In this document: positions 17,732 through 26,218 of the stretch, in pieces
How positions within the stretch are numbered: the first letter of the stretch is position 1
Layout: each line of letters starts with the position of its first letter
Source: Pseudomonas migulae
GTDB taxonomy: Bacteria; Pseudomonadota; Gammaproteobacteria; Pseudomonadales; Pseudomonadaceae
Length of the DNA: 64,000 nt
Assembly: GCF_024169315.1 (NCBI RefSeq)
Contig: NZ_JALJWR010000001.1
Span: 1,757,501 to 1,821,500 of the forward strand
Reading direction: 5' to 3'
Translations under genes and position numbers: made by a program
Notes under the pieces: generated by a model
What the model saw: the letters and a program-made list of their open reading frames with translations, nothing else
Told to the model about the DNA's origin: nothing
Database searches by the model: none

Positions 17732-18961
17732 TTACCCCTTACGAACGACCGGGGGATTGATGTCCGTTTTCGCCTCTTTCAGTAATTGCTGAATCATCTT
17801 TTCTTGAGTCTCATAATTACCCTCACCGAAATGGGTAAGGCGTACCTGACCTTTGGCGTCGATCAGGTAGTGAGCGGGCCAGTACTGATTCTTGAAATTG
17901 CGCCAGATCGTGTAGTTGTTGTCGATGGCAACAGGGAAGGTGATGCCGTATTCCTTCACCTTGTCCCTGACGTTATCGATGATACGTTCGAAGCCGTATT
18001 CAGGGGTATGCACACCGATCACAACCAGACCGTCCTTCTCGTATTTCTGCGCCCAGTCTTTCACGTAAGGCAAGGCGTGTTTGCAGTTGATACAGTCGAA
18101 AGTCCAAAAATCCACCAGAACCACTTTGCCTTTAAGCGAGTCGTCGGTCAGTGCTGGCGAGTTTATCCATTCCACGGCGCCGGACAGTGACGGCATGGCG
18201 CCCTCGGCGTTTTCCATGGACTCGGCTTTGACCTTGCTGACGAAGTAGTCGATCATTTTCGGCACAGTTTCCAACACACCCTGCTCGACATTGTTGATAC
18301 CTTCCGACGAGGTATTGGCCAGTAGCACGTTGTCGGCACCAGTAGAAATGACCGCCGCACCGGCCAGTACCGCGACGCCGGCGCCTCTACGCAGCCAACC
18401 CGTTACCGGAATAGACGGTTTCAAGCGATTGACTAAACCGCGACCGGCGAAGATCAAGGTTCCGAGGGACAGCGCGCCACCCAGACCGTAGGCCACCAGC
18501 AACAGACTGGTGCCAGCATTCGCTCCCTGGAGCATGGCACTGGTGAGAATCACCCCGAGGATAGGCCCGGCGCACGGCGCCCAGAGCAAACCGGTCGCGA
18601 CGCCGATCATCAGCGAGCCCAACGGGCCGGATACTTTTTCGCTGCTCGGGTCAAGGCGATTGCCTAGCAACACGAACGGATAAGCTAACCAGTCACTGAC
18701 CCGGACGGAGATCAGCGACAGGGCAAACAGCACCACCACAATCAAGGCGACATGGCGTCCGGCGTTACTGGCTTGAATCACCCACTCGCTGCTGACCACG
18801 GCCATGCTTGAGATCAGGGCAAACGTTAGAGTCATGCCGGCGAGTGTGAGCAGGATCGATGAGCGAGTGCGGTGGGCACCAGCAAATAGAAACGGTACTA
18901 CAGGAAGAATACAGGGGCTAAGGACGGTCAATATGCCGCCCAGGAATGCAATGAGTAACAT
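17732..18961 (-). CDS. dipZ: DipZ-type CcdA-thioredoxin fusion protein
   Basis: A 409-residue fusion. The N-terminal half is a CcdA-like membrane electron carrier with about six helices and the two channel cysteines Cys17 (SPCILP) and Cys130 (APCAGP). The C-terminal half (about 250-409) is a periplasmic TlpA/thioredoxin domain with active site DC290INC293. It moves reducing power from cytoplasmic thioredoxin to periplasmic disulfides, which would keep apocytochrome cysteines reduced and support repair of oxidised proteins. It matches the ccm and heme-protein genes nearby. Confidence 0.9.
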   Translation of the reverse strand: MLLIAFLGGILTVLSPCILPVVPFLFAGAHRTRSSILLTLAGMTLTFALISSMAVVSSEWVIQASNAGRHVALIVVVLFALSLISVRVSDWLAYPFVLLGNRLDPSSEKVSGPLGSLMIGVATGLLWAPCAGPILGVILTSAMLQGANAGTSLLLVAYGLGGALSLGTLIFAGRGLVNRLKPSIPVTGWLRRGAGVAVLAGAAVISTGADNVLLANTSSEGINNVEQGVLETVPKMIDYFVSKVKAESMENAEGAMPSLSGAVEWINSPALTDDSLKGKVVLVDFWTFDCINCKHALPYVKDWAQKYEKDGLVVIGVHTPEYGFERIIDNVRDKVKEYGITFPVAIDNNYTIWRNFKNQYWPAHYLIDAKGQVRLTHFGEGNYETQEKMIQQLLKEAKTDINPPVVRKG

Positions 18962-19185
18962 GAATCACCTTTGAAATGTGGACGTTCGGTATGGGTGTCG
19001 AACTCTCGTCGTCGCGAGCAAATCTCATTCCATAATTGAATTAGCTGATTGCAAAACTGTTTCTAGTGCGTAGACCGTTTACTTGTGAAGAAGCGGCCTT
19101 GTAACGATAGACCGGCTTCTAGGCCGGCTATCGGCGCAAGGACATCCGACGGATTCAATACCAGTCTTAAACAATCATATAGCGG

Positions 19186-19719
19186 TCAAAATTCAGGATA
19201 GTCTATAGCGGTGTCATTAATGCGATTTACAGTACTGGTGAACATTGTCGATGCAATTGTTAGAGAGATCCCAATAAGTTGACGCTCCGAATACCCTGCG
19301 GCAATTATTAAATCCACAGCCTCCAAACCGAGGGTACCTTTACTAGATACAATATTGCGTACAAATTCGATGAGAGCATCTCGCCGGAAGTCTCCAGTGT
19401 AACTGCCTCCCCGTATGTTAGAAATCACCTTATGCGTAAGCCCCGAAAACTTAGCTTTAAGACTATGAGCGGCTATGCAATATGGGCAACCTGTCCACTC
19501 GCTAACGACTAACCGAATCGTCTCCAAATCGGCATCGGAAATTTCACTTTGCGCGACTACTTCATCCAGACGCAGCATCGCCTCCAATCCCTCAGGACTG
19601 TGCGTTCCGATAGTCAGATAAGCATTAGGAATCATCCCCGCAGCCCTTTTTATGGACGCGAACGTTTCTGCTACCAATCCGGTAGCTTCAGTCGGATCCA
19701 TTGTTCTCAAGCGAGACAT
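19186..19719 (-). CDS. AhpD-like (carboxymuconolactone decarboxylase family) protein 1
   Basis: A 177-residue AhpD-fold protein. The active-site set is complete: Glu74 in RLVVSE, Cys78-Pro-Tyr-Cys81 and His85 (CPYCIAAH). Such proteins act as alkylhydroperoxidases or as disulfide partners for peroxiredoxins. It is closely similar to the protein at 23443 from the first residues (MSRL...KRAAGMIPNAYLTIGTH) to the end (DYPEF). It lies on the minus strand, divergent from the RclR-like gene at 19836, so both may share one regulatory region. Confidence 0.88.
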   Translation of the reverse strand: MSRLRTMDPTEATGLVAETFASIKRAAGMIPNAYLTIGTHSPEGLEAMLRLDEVVAQSEISDADLETIRLVVSEWTGCPYCIAAHSLKAKFSGLTHKVISNIRGGSYTGDFRRDALIEFVRNIVSSKGTLGLEAVDLIIAAGYSERQLIGISLTIASTMFTSTVNRINDTAIDYPEF

Positions 19720-19835
19720 CGAATGCTCCTCTGGATATAACTTCCAGCAGCAGTGTATGAAAGGCCTCCAGCCTAACCCTGGACGTTTCTCATGTTAATG
19801 CTAGAATCAATCAATCTAATGCTCGAGCGTCTCAA

Positions 19836-20798
19836 ATGGACATCTTAAGCAGGCTGCTTTTCCTGATGCCGGTGAGCGGTACTCTGGACACCAGATGTCA
19901 TTTCAGTCCTCCCTGGAGGCTCGACTATGCCGCCACAGGCCCGAGAGAGATTCCATACCACGTACTCCTGCGCGGCACCGCGCAAGTCGACGACGGCGAA
20001 AACCCTGTTTTATCCATGCAAGCTGGCGACATTTTACTGATCCCATCAGGTGTCCCCCATGTTCTGTATGAAGGGAGCGGAGCGTTATCAACGGTTGGCG
20101 AGATGCACCGGGAACGAGGTCTTAAGGTTCGAACCAACGGAAGCGACTCGAAACCCGTGAATATGCTCTGTGGCCGCTTTATTTTGCCATCGTCCCCACG
20201 TCAAATGATTAAAGACAACCTGCCCCGACAGCTGATCATTAGAGGCATTGACGAACCCGATAACTTTACTCACTCAACGGAAGAACAAGTCGCCAGCACT
20301 CGCCTTGCACGTTTGATAACACTGATGCATGAAGAGGCGACAGAACACGGCCCTGGAAGTGAATCAATGATGAATCACATGTCAGGCGCGCTTTTTGGTA
20401 TGACCTTACGCTTGGCGAGCGAGGGCGCAGAACCGCCAACGGGGCTGTTACGCCTTGCACAACGTCCAAAACTTCAACCCGCTTTTAAGGCAATGTTTGA
20501 AGATTATTCCAAGGCATGGACGATGGCTGAATTGGCAGCCTTGTGCCTGATGTCCAGAGCAACTTTTGCAAGACAGTTTGGTGAAGCCGTGGGCAGGTCT
20601 GCCAACGATCTGCTTGTTGAGATACGCATGGCCAATGCAAGCAAGCAGCTTGCACAGACATCTGATTCAATCCCTAAAATAGCCCAAGATAGCGGATACA
20701 AATCAGATGCAGCGTTCCAAAGGGCGTTCAAAAAGCACGTAGGGATGACTCCAGGTAGATGGCGAATACAATCGGCGCTTCTCGCAAGGCAAGACTAG
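19836..20798 (+). CDS. AraC-family regulator with cupin sensor domain (RclR-like)
   Basis: A 320-residue regulator: N-terminal cupin-type sensor (MDILSRLL to about 120) and a C-terminal AraC domain (TMAELAALCLMSRATFARQF, then SIPKIAQDSGYKSDAAFQRAFK, ending GMTPGRW). Cys21 (DTRC) and Cys112 (MLCGRFIL) fall where, as I recall, E. coli RclR has its hypochlorite-sensing Cys21 and Cys89. It therefore probably senses reactive chlorine or related oxidants. The next plus-strand gene, after 810 bases, is the DUF417/RclC-type gene, the usual RclR target. No good ribosome-binding sequence is obvious. Confidence 0.85.
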   Translation: MDILSRLLFLMPVSGTLDTRCHFSPPWRLDYAATGPREIPYHVLLRGTAQVDDGENPVLSMQAGDILLIPSGVPHVLYEGSGALSTVGEMHRERGLKVRTNGSDSKPVNMLCGRFILPSSPRQMIKDNLPRQLIIRGIDEPDNFTHSTEEQVASTRLARLITLMHEEATEHGPGSESMMNHMSGALFGMTLRLASEGAEPPTGLLRLAQRPKLQPAFKAMFEDYSKAWTMAELAALCLMSRATFARQFGEAVGRSANDLLVEIRMANASKQLAQTSDSIPKIAQDSGYKSDAAFQRAFKKHVGMTPGRWRIQSALLARQD

Positions 20799-20925
20799 AC
20801 GGGCCATTTTAAGGTCTCATTTCACCGCACGAAGGGATTGCACGGGCGCAGTGATGCGCTTAATGACAATTGTACAATCTCTTGTTCGTTTACGCTCTGT
20901 ATCTTGCAGTATTAACTTTCCAAAA

Positions 20926-20949
20926 AAAACGCACGATTTTGAAATAAGC
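20926..20949 (+). promoter_or_regulatory. Island operator/promoter motif, copy B
   Basis: The core reads GCACGATTTTGAAATAAGC after an A-run, one base different from copy A in the first half. GATATT, a possible -10 element, begins 33 bases after GCACG starts. No coding gene follows before the terminator at 21067-21108, so a short non-coding transcript is possible. Confidence 0.55.
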
Positions 20950-21066
20950 GAGTGGACAATCCGGATATTGTGCACCCAGCTCTAAATATAAAACATTAAA
21001 CCCCGTTTTAGATTTCAAGCAACTTCAGTAGTGATCTTACTAAAGGAGATAGTCTGGTCATCCCTT

Positions 21067-21108
21067 AGGTGGACGCACGTTTACAAGCTTATGCGTCCAC
21101 CTTTTTTT
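21067..21108 (+). terminator. Strong orphan rho-independent terminator
   Basis: A perfect 11-bp stem AGGTGGACGCA/TGCGTCCACCT with a 14-base loop is followed by seven T. It lies 270 bases after the RclR-like gene and about 120 bases after motif B. It ends either the regulator mRNA or a short RNA started near motif B. Confidence 0.75.
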
Positions 21109-21384
21109 AAAGAAACCTGATGAATCACTTAGAACAAACCACGACTGATTTCAATAATTTCCGATCAACAAATGTTAAGCGGCGCCTGTTATCGAACGCA
21201 ATCTTAGTTTGATTGCAATTAGCAAACTTTCGTCACAACCCTCCCACGCGACAACTGAATAACCCAAACAACCAAACTCTAAATAAGCTAGCCGAATACA
21301 TAAATGGAATGATGTTGCGCTTACTATCGACGCAATTGATATTATTCACGGCCAAGTCCGCAGGAAATCTGACCAAGCCCCTTC

Positions 21385-21408
21385 AAAAGCACACGTTTAT
21401 GAAATGAC
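21385..21408 (+). promoter_or_regulatory. Island operator/promoter motif, copy C
   Basis: The copy reads AAAAGC then ACACGTTTATGAAATGAC, with a few differences from the consensus. It lies 204 bases upstream of DUF417 copy 2. TACGCT begins 35 bases after the core start, the same spacing as TAGGGT in copy A and TAGAAT in copy E. Confidence 0.5.
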
Positions 21409-21611
21409 ATCAGAGCGTCTTCAGCTACGCTAATAATAGAATTATGAAACGGTCAAACCCCGAATAATATCGATTAATTCACAGCACAATACCCAATGGA
21501 TCATTATCAAATGGCTTACAACTAACTTTAAACAACAGAATCCTAATAGGATGCGAGCACTTCAGGGCGGATGATACAAAATTTTATAATAGAACTTTTC
21601 GAGGAGACCAC

Positions 21612-22142
21612 ATGGACACCCCTTCCATTGAGCAAAGCGATAAGCCAGAAAATCAAACTGTCATCAGCAATTCATTAGGCACACTCATCATGCGAGTTGG
21701 GTGGTATGCCGTGTTTGCCGCGTTAGCCGTCATCTATCTCTGGTTCGGGGGCATGAAATTTACCGAATATGAAGCAAACGGTATTTCAGGCTTTGTAAAC
21801 CACAGCCCACTGCTTTCATGGATGTATAGCTTTATGAGTATCATGGGATTTTCATATTTCCTTGGCGTTCTTGAAATTACAGTTGGCCTATTGATCGCCG
21901 CAAGATGCATATCCCCAAAACTGTCAGTTATTGGGGGGTTGCTGTCCGTTGGCTTGTTCGTCACTACGGTTACATTTATGCTCACTACGCCATTGGTATT
22001 TGAGCCGACACTCGGCTTTCCGGCCATATCCGTTGTTCCAGGTCAGTTTCTCCTAAAGGATATTGGTCTGTTAGCTGCGTCCATCTTGGTGATCGGAAAC
22101 TCCCTCATGGCCATCGAGGCCGAAGACGATAGGCGTCGGTAG
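21612..22142 (+). CDS. DUF417 (YkgB/RclC-type) inner membrane protein, copy 2
   Basis: A 176-residue membrane protein with four hydrophobic segments. Its signatures (VIYLWFGGMKFTEYEANGI; PTLGFPAISVVPGQFLLKD) nearly match those of copy 1 at 7658, so the two arose by duplication or separate gain. A GAGGAG precedes the ATG. DUF417 includes RclC, required for hypochlorite resistance in E. coli by an unknown mechanism. The RclR-like gene is the preceding plus-strand gene, and motif C lies upstream. Confidence 0.87.
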   Translation: MDTPSIEQSDKPENQTVISNSLGTLIMRVGWYAVFAALAVIYLWFGGMKFTEYEANGISGFVNHSPLLSWMYSFMSIMGFSYFLGVLEITVGLLIAARCISPKLSVIGGLLSVGLFVTTVTFMLTTPLVFEPTLGFPAISVVPGQFLLKDIGLLAASILVIGNSLMAIEAEDDRRR

Positions 22143-22231
22143 AGGAACCTGGCCGATTAGCGTTTATTTTACATACGGCCAGGTGCACTCAGCTCCCCAA
22201 TTACAACATTCAGGGGAGCTTGCTGGACTGT

Positions 22232-23122
22232 TTAGACTTGCTTATGGAACTCAGATACCAAGTGACCAACAAAGGATCTTGCTACCGTTTTGGATGCGGC
22301 GCCTGCAGGAAGAAAAGCGTAAAGTCTGATATCTCCCATATCCCAAGTTTCAAGCACGCGAACCAATACGCCTGCGTCTATTTCTGCTTGGCATGACCAC
22401 AGTCCCGTAGACATAATTCCTATTCCACTTATGGTGGAAGCCATAGCGACTTCACACGTATTAGCCGTCATTTTTCCTTCGATACTGATAGATACTGCCT
22501 TCCCACTGCGCGAAAAAAACCAAGCGCCCCCCTCCGTTGGAGAAGGCCCCGCAATAATGGAGTGTGCCATCAACGCTACCGGTGAACTTGGCACTCCCCT
22601 ACGTACAAGATAAGTGGGAGATGCCACCAAAACCCTGGGAGTGCTACCGATGAGTCGCATCGCTGTTGTGGCATCTTCAGGCGCCGCAATCTGAAGGGTT
22701 AGATCTACGCGATCCCTTACCCCATCTCGATGAGGCTGCTCTGCCACCAAGTCAACACTGAGACCCGGGTGAAATTCAAGAAATTCCGATAACTTGGGTA
22801 CGACCTCTCTGAGGCAAACGCCGGAGTGAAGACCCAGTCTCAGCCGCCCCTGAAGCTCAGATCCACCACGGGTTGCAAGATTCGCTTCATCAAAAACCGC
22901 CAAAATGGGCTCTATATTTGCCAGGTAAGTTGAACCTGCCGGCGTGAGTACTACAGCGCGCGTACTCCGGACGAGCAGCTTTGCCCCTAGATCGCGCTCC
23001 AAAGCAGCGATTATCCGCGAGGCAGATGACTGAGAAATACCAAGCTCTCGGCCAGCACGAGAGAAACTGCCCGTATAAGCAACACGTATAAAGAGTCGAA
23101 AGGGGAAAAGGTATTCACTCAT
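22232..23122 (-). CDS. LysR-family transcriptional regulator
   Basis: A 296-residue regulator with an N-terminal winged helix (FRLFIRVAYTGSFSRAGRELGISQSSASRIIAALE) and an effector-binding domain (from about 90; GRLRLGLHSG, then GVCLREVVPKLSEF). It belongs to the large group of pseudomonad LysR proteins related to CrgA/DmlR. It is convergent with DUF417 copy 2 and divergent from the second AhpD-like gene, which it may control. The inducer is unknown. Confidence 0.9.
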   Translation of the reverse strand: MSEYLFPFRLFIRVAYTGSFSRAGRELGISQSSASRIIAALERDLGAKLLVRSTRAVVLTPAGSTYLANIEPILAVFDEANLATRGGSELQGRLRLGLHSGVCLREVVPKLSEFLEFHPGLSVDLVAEQPHRDGVRDRVDLTLQIAAPEDATTAMRLIGSTPRVLVASPTYLVRRGVPSSPVALMAHSIIAGPSPTEGGAWFFSRSGKAVSISIEGKMTANTCEVAMASTISGIGIMSTGLWSCQAEIDAGVLVRVLETWDMGDIRLYAFLPAGAASKTVARSFVGHLVSEFHKQV

Positions 23123-23442
23123 GCAAAATCCAATTTTATGTTATCTGCGTTTGGTGGCTAGTCTAATACGTAATAATACCCGATTATCTTAGGCACAGTC
23201 AGCAACAAAAGACACGACGACACTATCAATGACCACATGTGAGCAACGTTAAAGCACTTGTCGACCGTGCTGTAACACTCATTACCTTTATTCCTACAAA
23301 CACTATTTACCTCGGCAATACATGGAGGGACGTGTTGTTCATTGATGCACTTCGACACCGCCTATCTGAACCAAATAATAATAATCGCGATCAATAGAGA
23401 CGACTTACTGTCACCACATCGTCAGACCAGGGGAACGCTCCA
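23123..23442. other. Intergenic region between LysR and AhpD-like genes
   Basis: An AT-rich divergent promoter region of about 320 bases. I see no gene, no copy of the island motif and no clear promoter boxes. Confidence 0.3.
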
Positions 23443-24009
23443 ATGTCTCGCTTGTCCACAACGCCTCCATCTTCAGCTTCGGGCATCGCCTCAGAGATCT
23501 ACATCTCTATTAAAAAAGCAGCCGGAATGGTTCCTAACGTCTACGCAACTATCGGGACACATTGCCCTACGGGCTTAAAGGCAATACTTGAATTTGATAA
23601 AATAATTGAAGAAAGCACGCTTTCAAAAAGCGAAATAGAAGCAATTAGACTGAAAGTAAGTTTAACCGCGGGGTGCGACTACAGCATCGCCGCACATGTA
23701 TTCTTAGGGCAATTTGCAGGTCTCTCTCCAACCACTATATTAAACATGAAAACATCGCAACCGACTAAAATCGCGAAACTGGACACGCTGCTCGATTTCG
23801 TTTTCATTCTAATAAATTCCAAAGGGGTGGTTAATTTCTCCAGCCTTCAGAGCCTTTTTAATGCTGGATATACGGAGAAAAACCTTATAGAAATTTGTTT
23901 AGTGATTACCTCTACAACGTTTATCAACCTGGTTAACAAGATTAATAATACGCCAATCGATTTTCCACAATTTGACCCTGAAAACGCAGCCTTTCAAAAA
24001 AATCCATGA
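23443..24009 (+). CDS. AhpD-like protein 2, active site degenerate
   Basis: A 188-residue AhpD-fold protein similar along its length to the protein at 19186 (MSRL start, KKAAGMVPNVYATIGTH, C-terminal PIDFPQF). Two residues needed for peroxidase chemistry have changed: Glu74 is Leu, and the CxxC pair is Cys78-Asp-Tyr-Ser81. His85 is kept. It therefore probably cannot do disulfide-based catalysis and may be structural, regulatory or decaying. The frame is intact. Motif copy D begins exactly at its stop codon. Confidence 0.8.
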   Translation: MSRLSTTPPSSASGIASEIYISIKKAAGMVPNVYATIGTHCPTGLKAILEFDKIIEESTLSKSEIEAIRLKVSLTAGCDYSIAAHVFLGQFAGLSPTTILNMKTSQPTKIAKLDTLLDFVFILINSKGVVNFSSLQSLFNAGYTEKNLIEICLVITSTTFINLVNKINNTPIDFPQFDPENAAFQKNP

Positions 24010-24033
24010 AAAGCGCACGTTTTTGAAATTGCT
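24009..24033 (+). promoter_or_regulatory. Island operator/promoter motif, copy D
   Basis: The copy reads AAAAGC then GCACGTTTTTGAAATTGC and begins at the last base of the AhpD-like 2 stop codon. TAGTCT begins 36 bases after the core start. The next plus-strand gene is the AraC paralogue 2, 505 bases downstream, so the transcript would have a long leader or be an unrecognised RNA. Confidence 0.55.
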
Positions 24034-24537
24034 ACGTTCCTGACTGGGCTAGTCTGGCTAAATCCGGCATGAGCATTGCCTGCCAACCCGGCATGTCGAA
24101 TACTGCGACAAAAACGGCCAGCAGCTCTGGCTTGCGGGTCTTAAGGTAAGCTTGCATCGGTTTCAACGCTGAGGTGGTGAATGTTTTAGAACATGCACCG
24201 TAGCTTTCAAGCATACGCGGGGGGCAGCACAAAAGGATTGCGCACCCTCGATGGAGCAAGAAGATGAGCCACTTTATCAATAGAGAGTGGGGCTTACTCC
24301 CTATACGTGATAACCGGGTATCGATATGCCGGACCCATCAATCCAGCCTACATAGTCGGAACCTTCCACGGGCCTATTATCCTTTCGAGCGCGCAACTTC
24401 TTTATATCATGTCGAGTTACGATCAATAGGAATCTGGTTCCGATCACAATATAAACCCTCTCTATAAAAAACATATATGGATTTAATGGCAGATAACCTA
24501 GAACGCCGCAGAAGGTTTAACATACTCAGAGGCTAAT
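24034..24537. other. Gap between motif D and AraC paralogue 2
   Basis: About 500 bases without a gene I can defend. A minus-strand open frame at 24032-24280 (82 codons; contains ELLAVFVAVFDMPGWQ) covers motif D and has no recognised family. It may be a decayed gene. Sequence before the AraC start is AT-rich with AGAGG just upstream of the ATG. Confidence 0.35.
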
Positions 24538-25425
24538 ATGACGACGCTATCCCTTTCCGATTATGACTCCACTCCCGCCGCAACACAGATGTACACAGTC
24601 GTCAGCGCTCGGTCATTGGAGCAGAAAGGGGGCCAGCAATATTCGTCACTCGCGGGTCAGATGACGATAATAATTTTTCTAACAGATAATGGAATGCTTT
24701 CGTTAACCGAAATAAATAAGCGCAAAGAGGTAGAAATTAAATGCGGCACATGCGTCGTTCTCAGAGGCACTGAAAACTGTCAAGTGATCGAATGGGAAAC
24801 ACCCAACAGCTTCGTCGAGATAATGATCGACGACCACTTTCTACTAAGAACACTTGAAACGTTACAGCTAAACTTTACGTGCCTTAAAAACATAGTCACG
24901 CATTATGGTCCGGAGTCCGGTTTCGATTGTGTGGCACGCCGTGTTGTTGAAAAGATTGGTGAAGGGATTAGCTCCTATGCAAGTTTGGTCAGGAACGGTT
25001 TTCATTGCCCAGCCGCAGCGAGATTTATATTGGCAATGTTGTTGAAGGGGCGAAAAAACACCGACTTTTGCTTTGAGATGGAGTCGCCAATATTACGACT
25101 ACCCGAGCCAAGGTTTGCTAAGGTCGCTGAATACATTGACCAGCGTATTAGCTCCTCTATTCACGTGGGAGAGCTTGCAAGTATCGCGGCACAAAGCCAT
25201 TTTCACTTCACGCGCACGTTCAAAGCCAGGACGGGCCAATCTCCTCATGCCTACATACTGGAACATCGGGTACGACGCGCCGAGCATATGCTTGCAGAAT
25301 CAACCTTAGGCTTAGCGCAAATATCCCAAGAATGTGGTTTCAGTTCTCAATCACATTTCAGTACCGCATTTAAACAACACATTGGTATAACGCCAGGGCA
25401 ATACAGAGGCCTTTGGATCTGCTAA
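24538..25425 (+). CDS. AraC-family transcriptional regulator, paralogue 2
   Basis: A 295-residue regulator. Its sensor domain (TIIIFLTDNGMLSL; YGPESGFDCVARRVVEKI) and AraC domain (VGELASIAAQSHFHFTRTFK; GLAQISQECGFSSQSHFSTAFK; GITPGQYR) match the protein at 16791. The two recognition regions are close to identical, which predicts that both bind the same DNA motif. Five copies of a candidate site exist in the island, one 25-50 bases downstream of this gene. Several extra cysteines in the sensor domain (CGTCVV, ENCQV) could sense oxidants. AGAGG precedes the ATG. Confidence 0.88.
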   Translation: MTTLSLSDYDSTPAATQMYTVVSARSLEQKGGQQYSSLAGQMTIIIFLTDNGMLSLTEINKRKEVEIKCGTCVVLRGTENCQVIEWETPNSFVEIMIDDHFLLRTLETLQLNFTCLKNIVTHYGPESGFDCVARRVVEKIGEGISSYASLVRNGFHCPAAARFILAMLLKGRKNTDFCFEMESPILRLPEPRFAKVAEYIDQRISSSIHVGELASIAAQSHFHFTRTFKARTGQSPHAYILEHRVRRAEHMLAESTLGLAQISQECGFSSQSHFSTAFKQHIGITPGQYRGLWIC

Positions 25426-25451
25426 TCCGTATAAATAAATATTTCATTATA

Positions 25452-25474
25452 AAAAGGCACGTTTTTGAAATAAC
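25452..25474 (+). promoter_or_regulatory. Island operator/promoter motif, copy E
   Basis: The copy reads AAAAG then GCACGTTTTTGAAATAAC. It lies between AraC paralogue 2 and P460 copy 2, 115 bases before the P460 start. TAGAAT, a good -10 hexamer, begins 35 bases after the core start. It is the best placed copy for testing regulation. Confidence 0.65.
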
Positions 25475-25588
25475 TAAGAGCAATTTTCAATTAGAATTTT
25501 CAAGCGACACACATATTTCGACGCGATAAATATGGTGCTGTGTTCTGAAAACTCCTTAAACGGTGTAATTCCAAATCGGGTTACTAAA

Positions 25589-26218
25589 ATGATCGCTAAT
25601 AAACTCAAAGCATTAATCACGTTCGTGGCGTTGCTGGTCTCTTTCATTCCAGTCCTGTCGAAGGCAGCCTCAACAACCACCCTCCCGAGCACTGGTAATC
25701 CTACCTACTCACAAACGTACAAAAACTACGTGGATAAAAACGGAAACATAAAGGTACCGGAGGATTATAGGACGCAGTTCATATTTCTTGGTTCCTTTGC
25801 TGTGCCTGGCGGAGATTCTATGGGAGGGTTAAAAGAGATCCACCAAGTGTATGTCGATCGTGACTCGATTGAATATTATCGATCTCACGGAGATTTTCCT
25901 GACGGCGCCATGTTGATTAAAGAGTTACAAGGCACTGCGACGGCTGACCTCACAACAGGCCATGCATCCTTCTGGAATGAAGGGCGAGGCTGGTTTGTGA
26001 TGATAAAGGATACAAAAGGTCGCTATCCAGAAAGTGAAATTTGGACGGACGGCTGGGGTTGGGCCTTAATAGCTCAAGAGGCTCCGTCTGTTACTACAAA
26101 CAAAAATACCAGCACGTGCATCACTTGTCATACTCCTGTGAAGAAAACTGATTGGGTACATGTATGGGGATACCCCCTACTCGATGCACAAGACAAGATA
26201 CAGACGCTAAACAACTAG
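25589..26218 (+). CDS. Cytochrome P460-like c-type heme protein, copy 2
   Basis: A 209-residue protein with a signal peptide (about 1-27, ending LSKAAS) and a P460 domain: YRTQFIFLGSFAVPGG, IHQVYVDRDSIEYYRSHG and AMLIKELQG, closely parallel to copy 1. One heme site, CITCH at 177-181, lies near the C terminus. Lys111 in the KEL segment matches Lys103 of copy 1. ATG 25589 fits the signal peptide; the frame is open from 25532. Motif E and the AraC gene directly upstream suggest control by that regulator. Substrate unknown; hydroxylamine or nitric-oxide chemistry is only an analogy. Confidence 0.83.
   Translation: MIANKLKALITFVALLVSFIPVLSKAASTTTLPSTGNPTYSQTYKNYVDKNGNIKVPEDYRTQFIFLGSFAVPGGDSMGGLKEIHQVYVDRDSIEYYRSHGDFPDGAMLIKELQGTATADLTTGHASFWNEGRGWFVMIKDTKGRYPESEIWTDGWGWALIAQEAPSVTTNKNTSTCITCHTPVKKTDWVHVWGYPLLDAQDKIQTLNN

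Larger units (their letters stand above)
20799..21611. other. Long regulatory intergenic region before DUF417 copy 2
   Basis: This 813-base AT-rich gap has no convincing gene. It contains motif copy B (20926-20949), an isolated strong terminator hairpin (21067-21108) and motif copy C (21385-21408). A small open frame at 21213-21407 has no recognisable features. The size and layout suggest a regulatory or small-RNA region. Confidence 0.5.
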
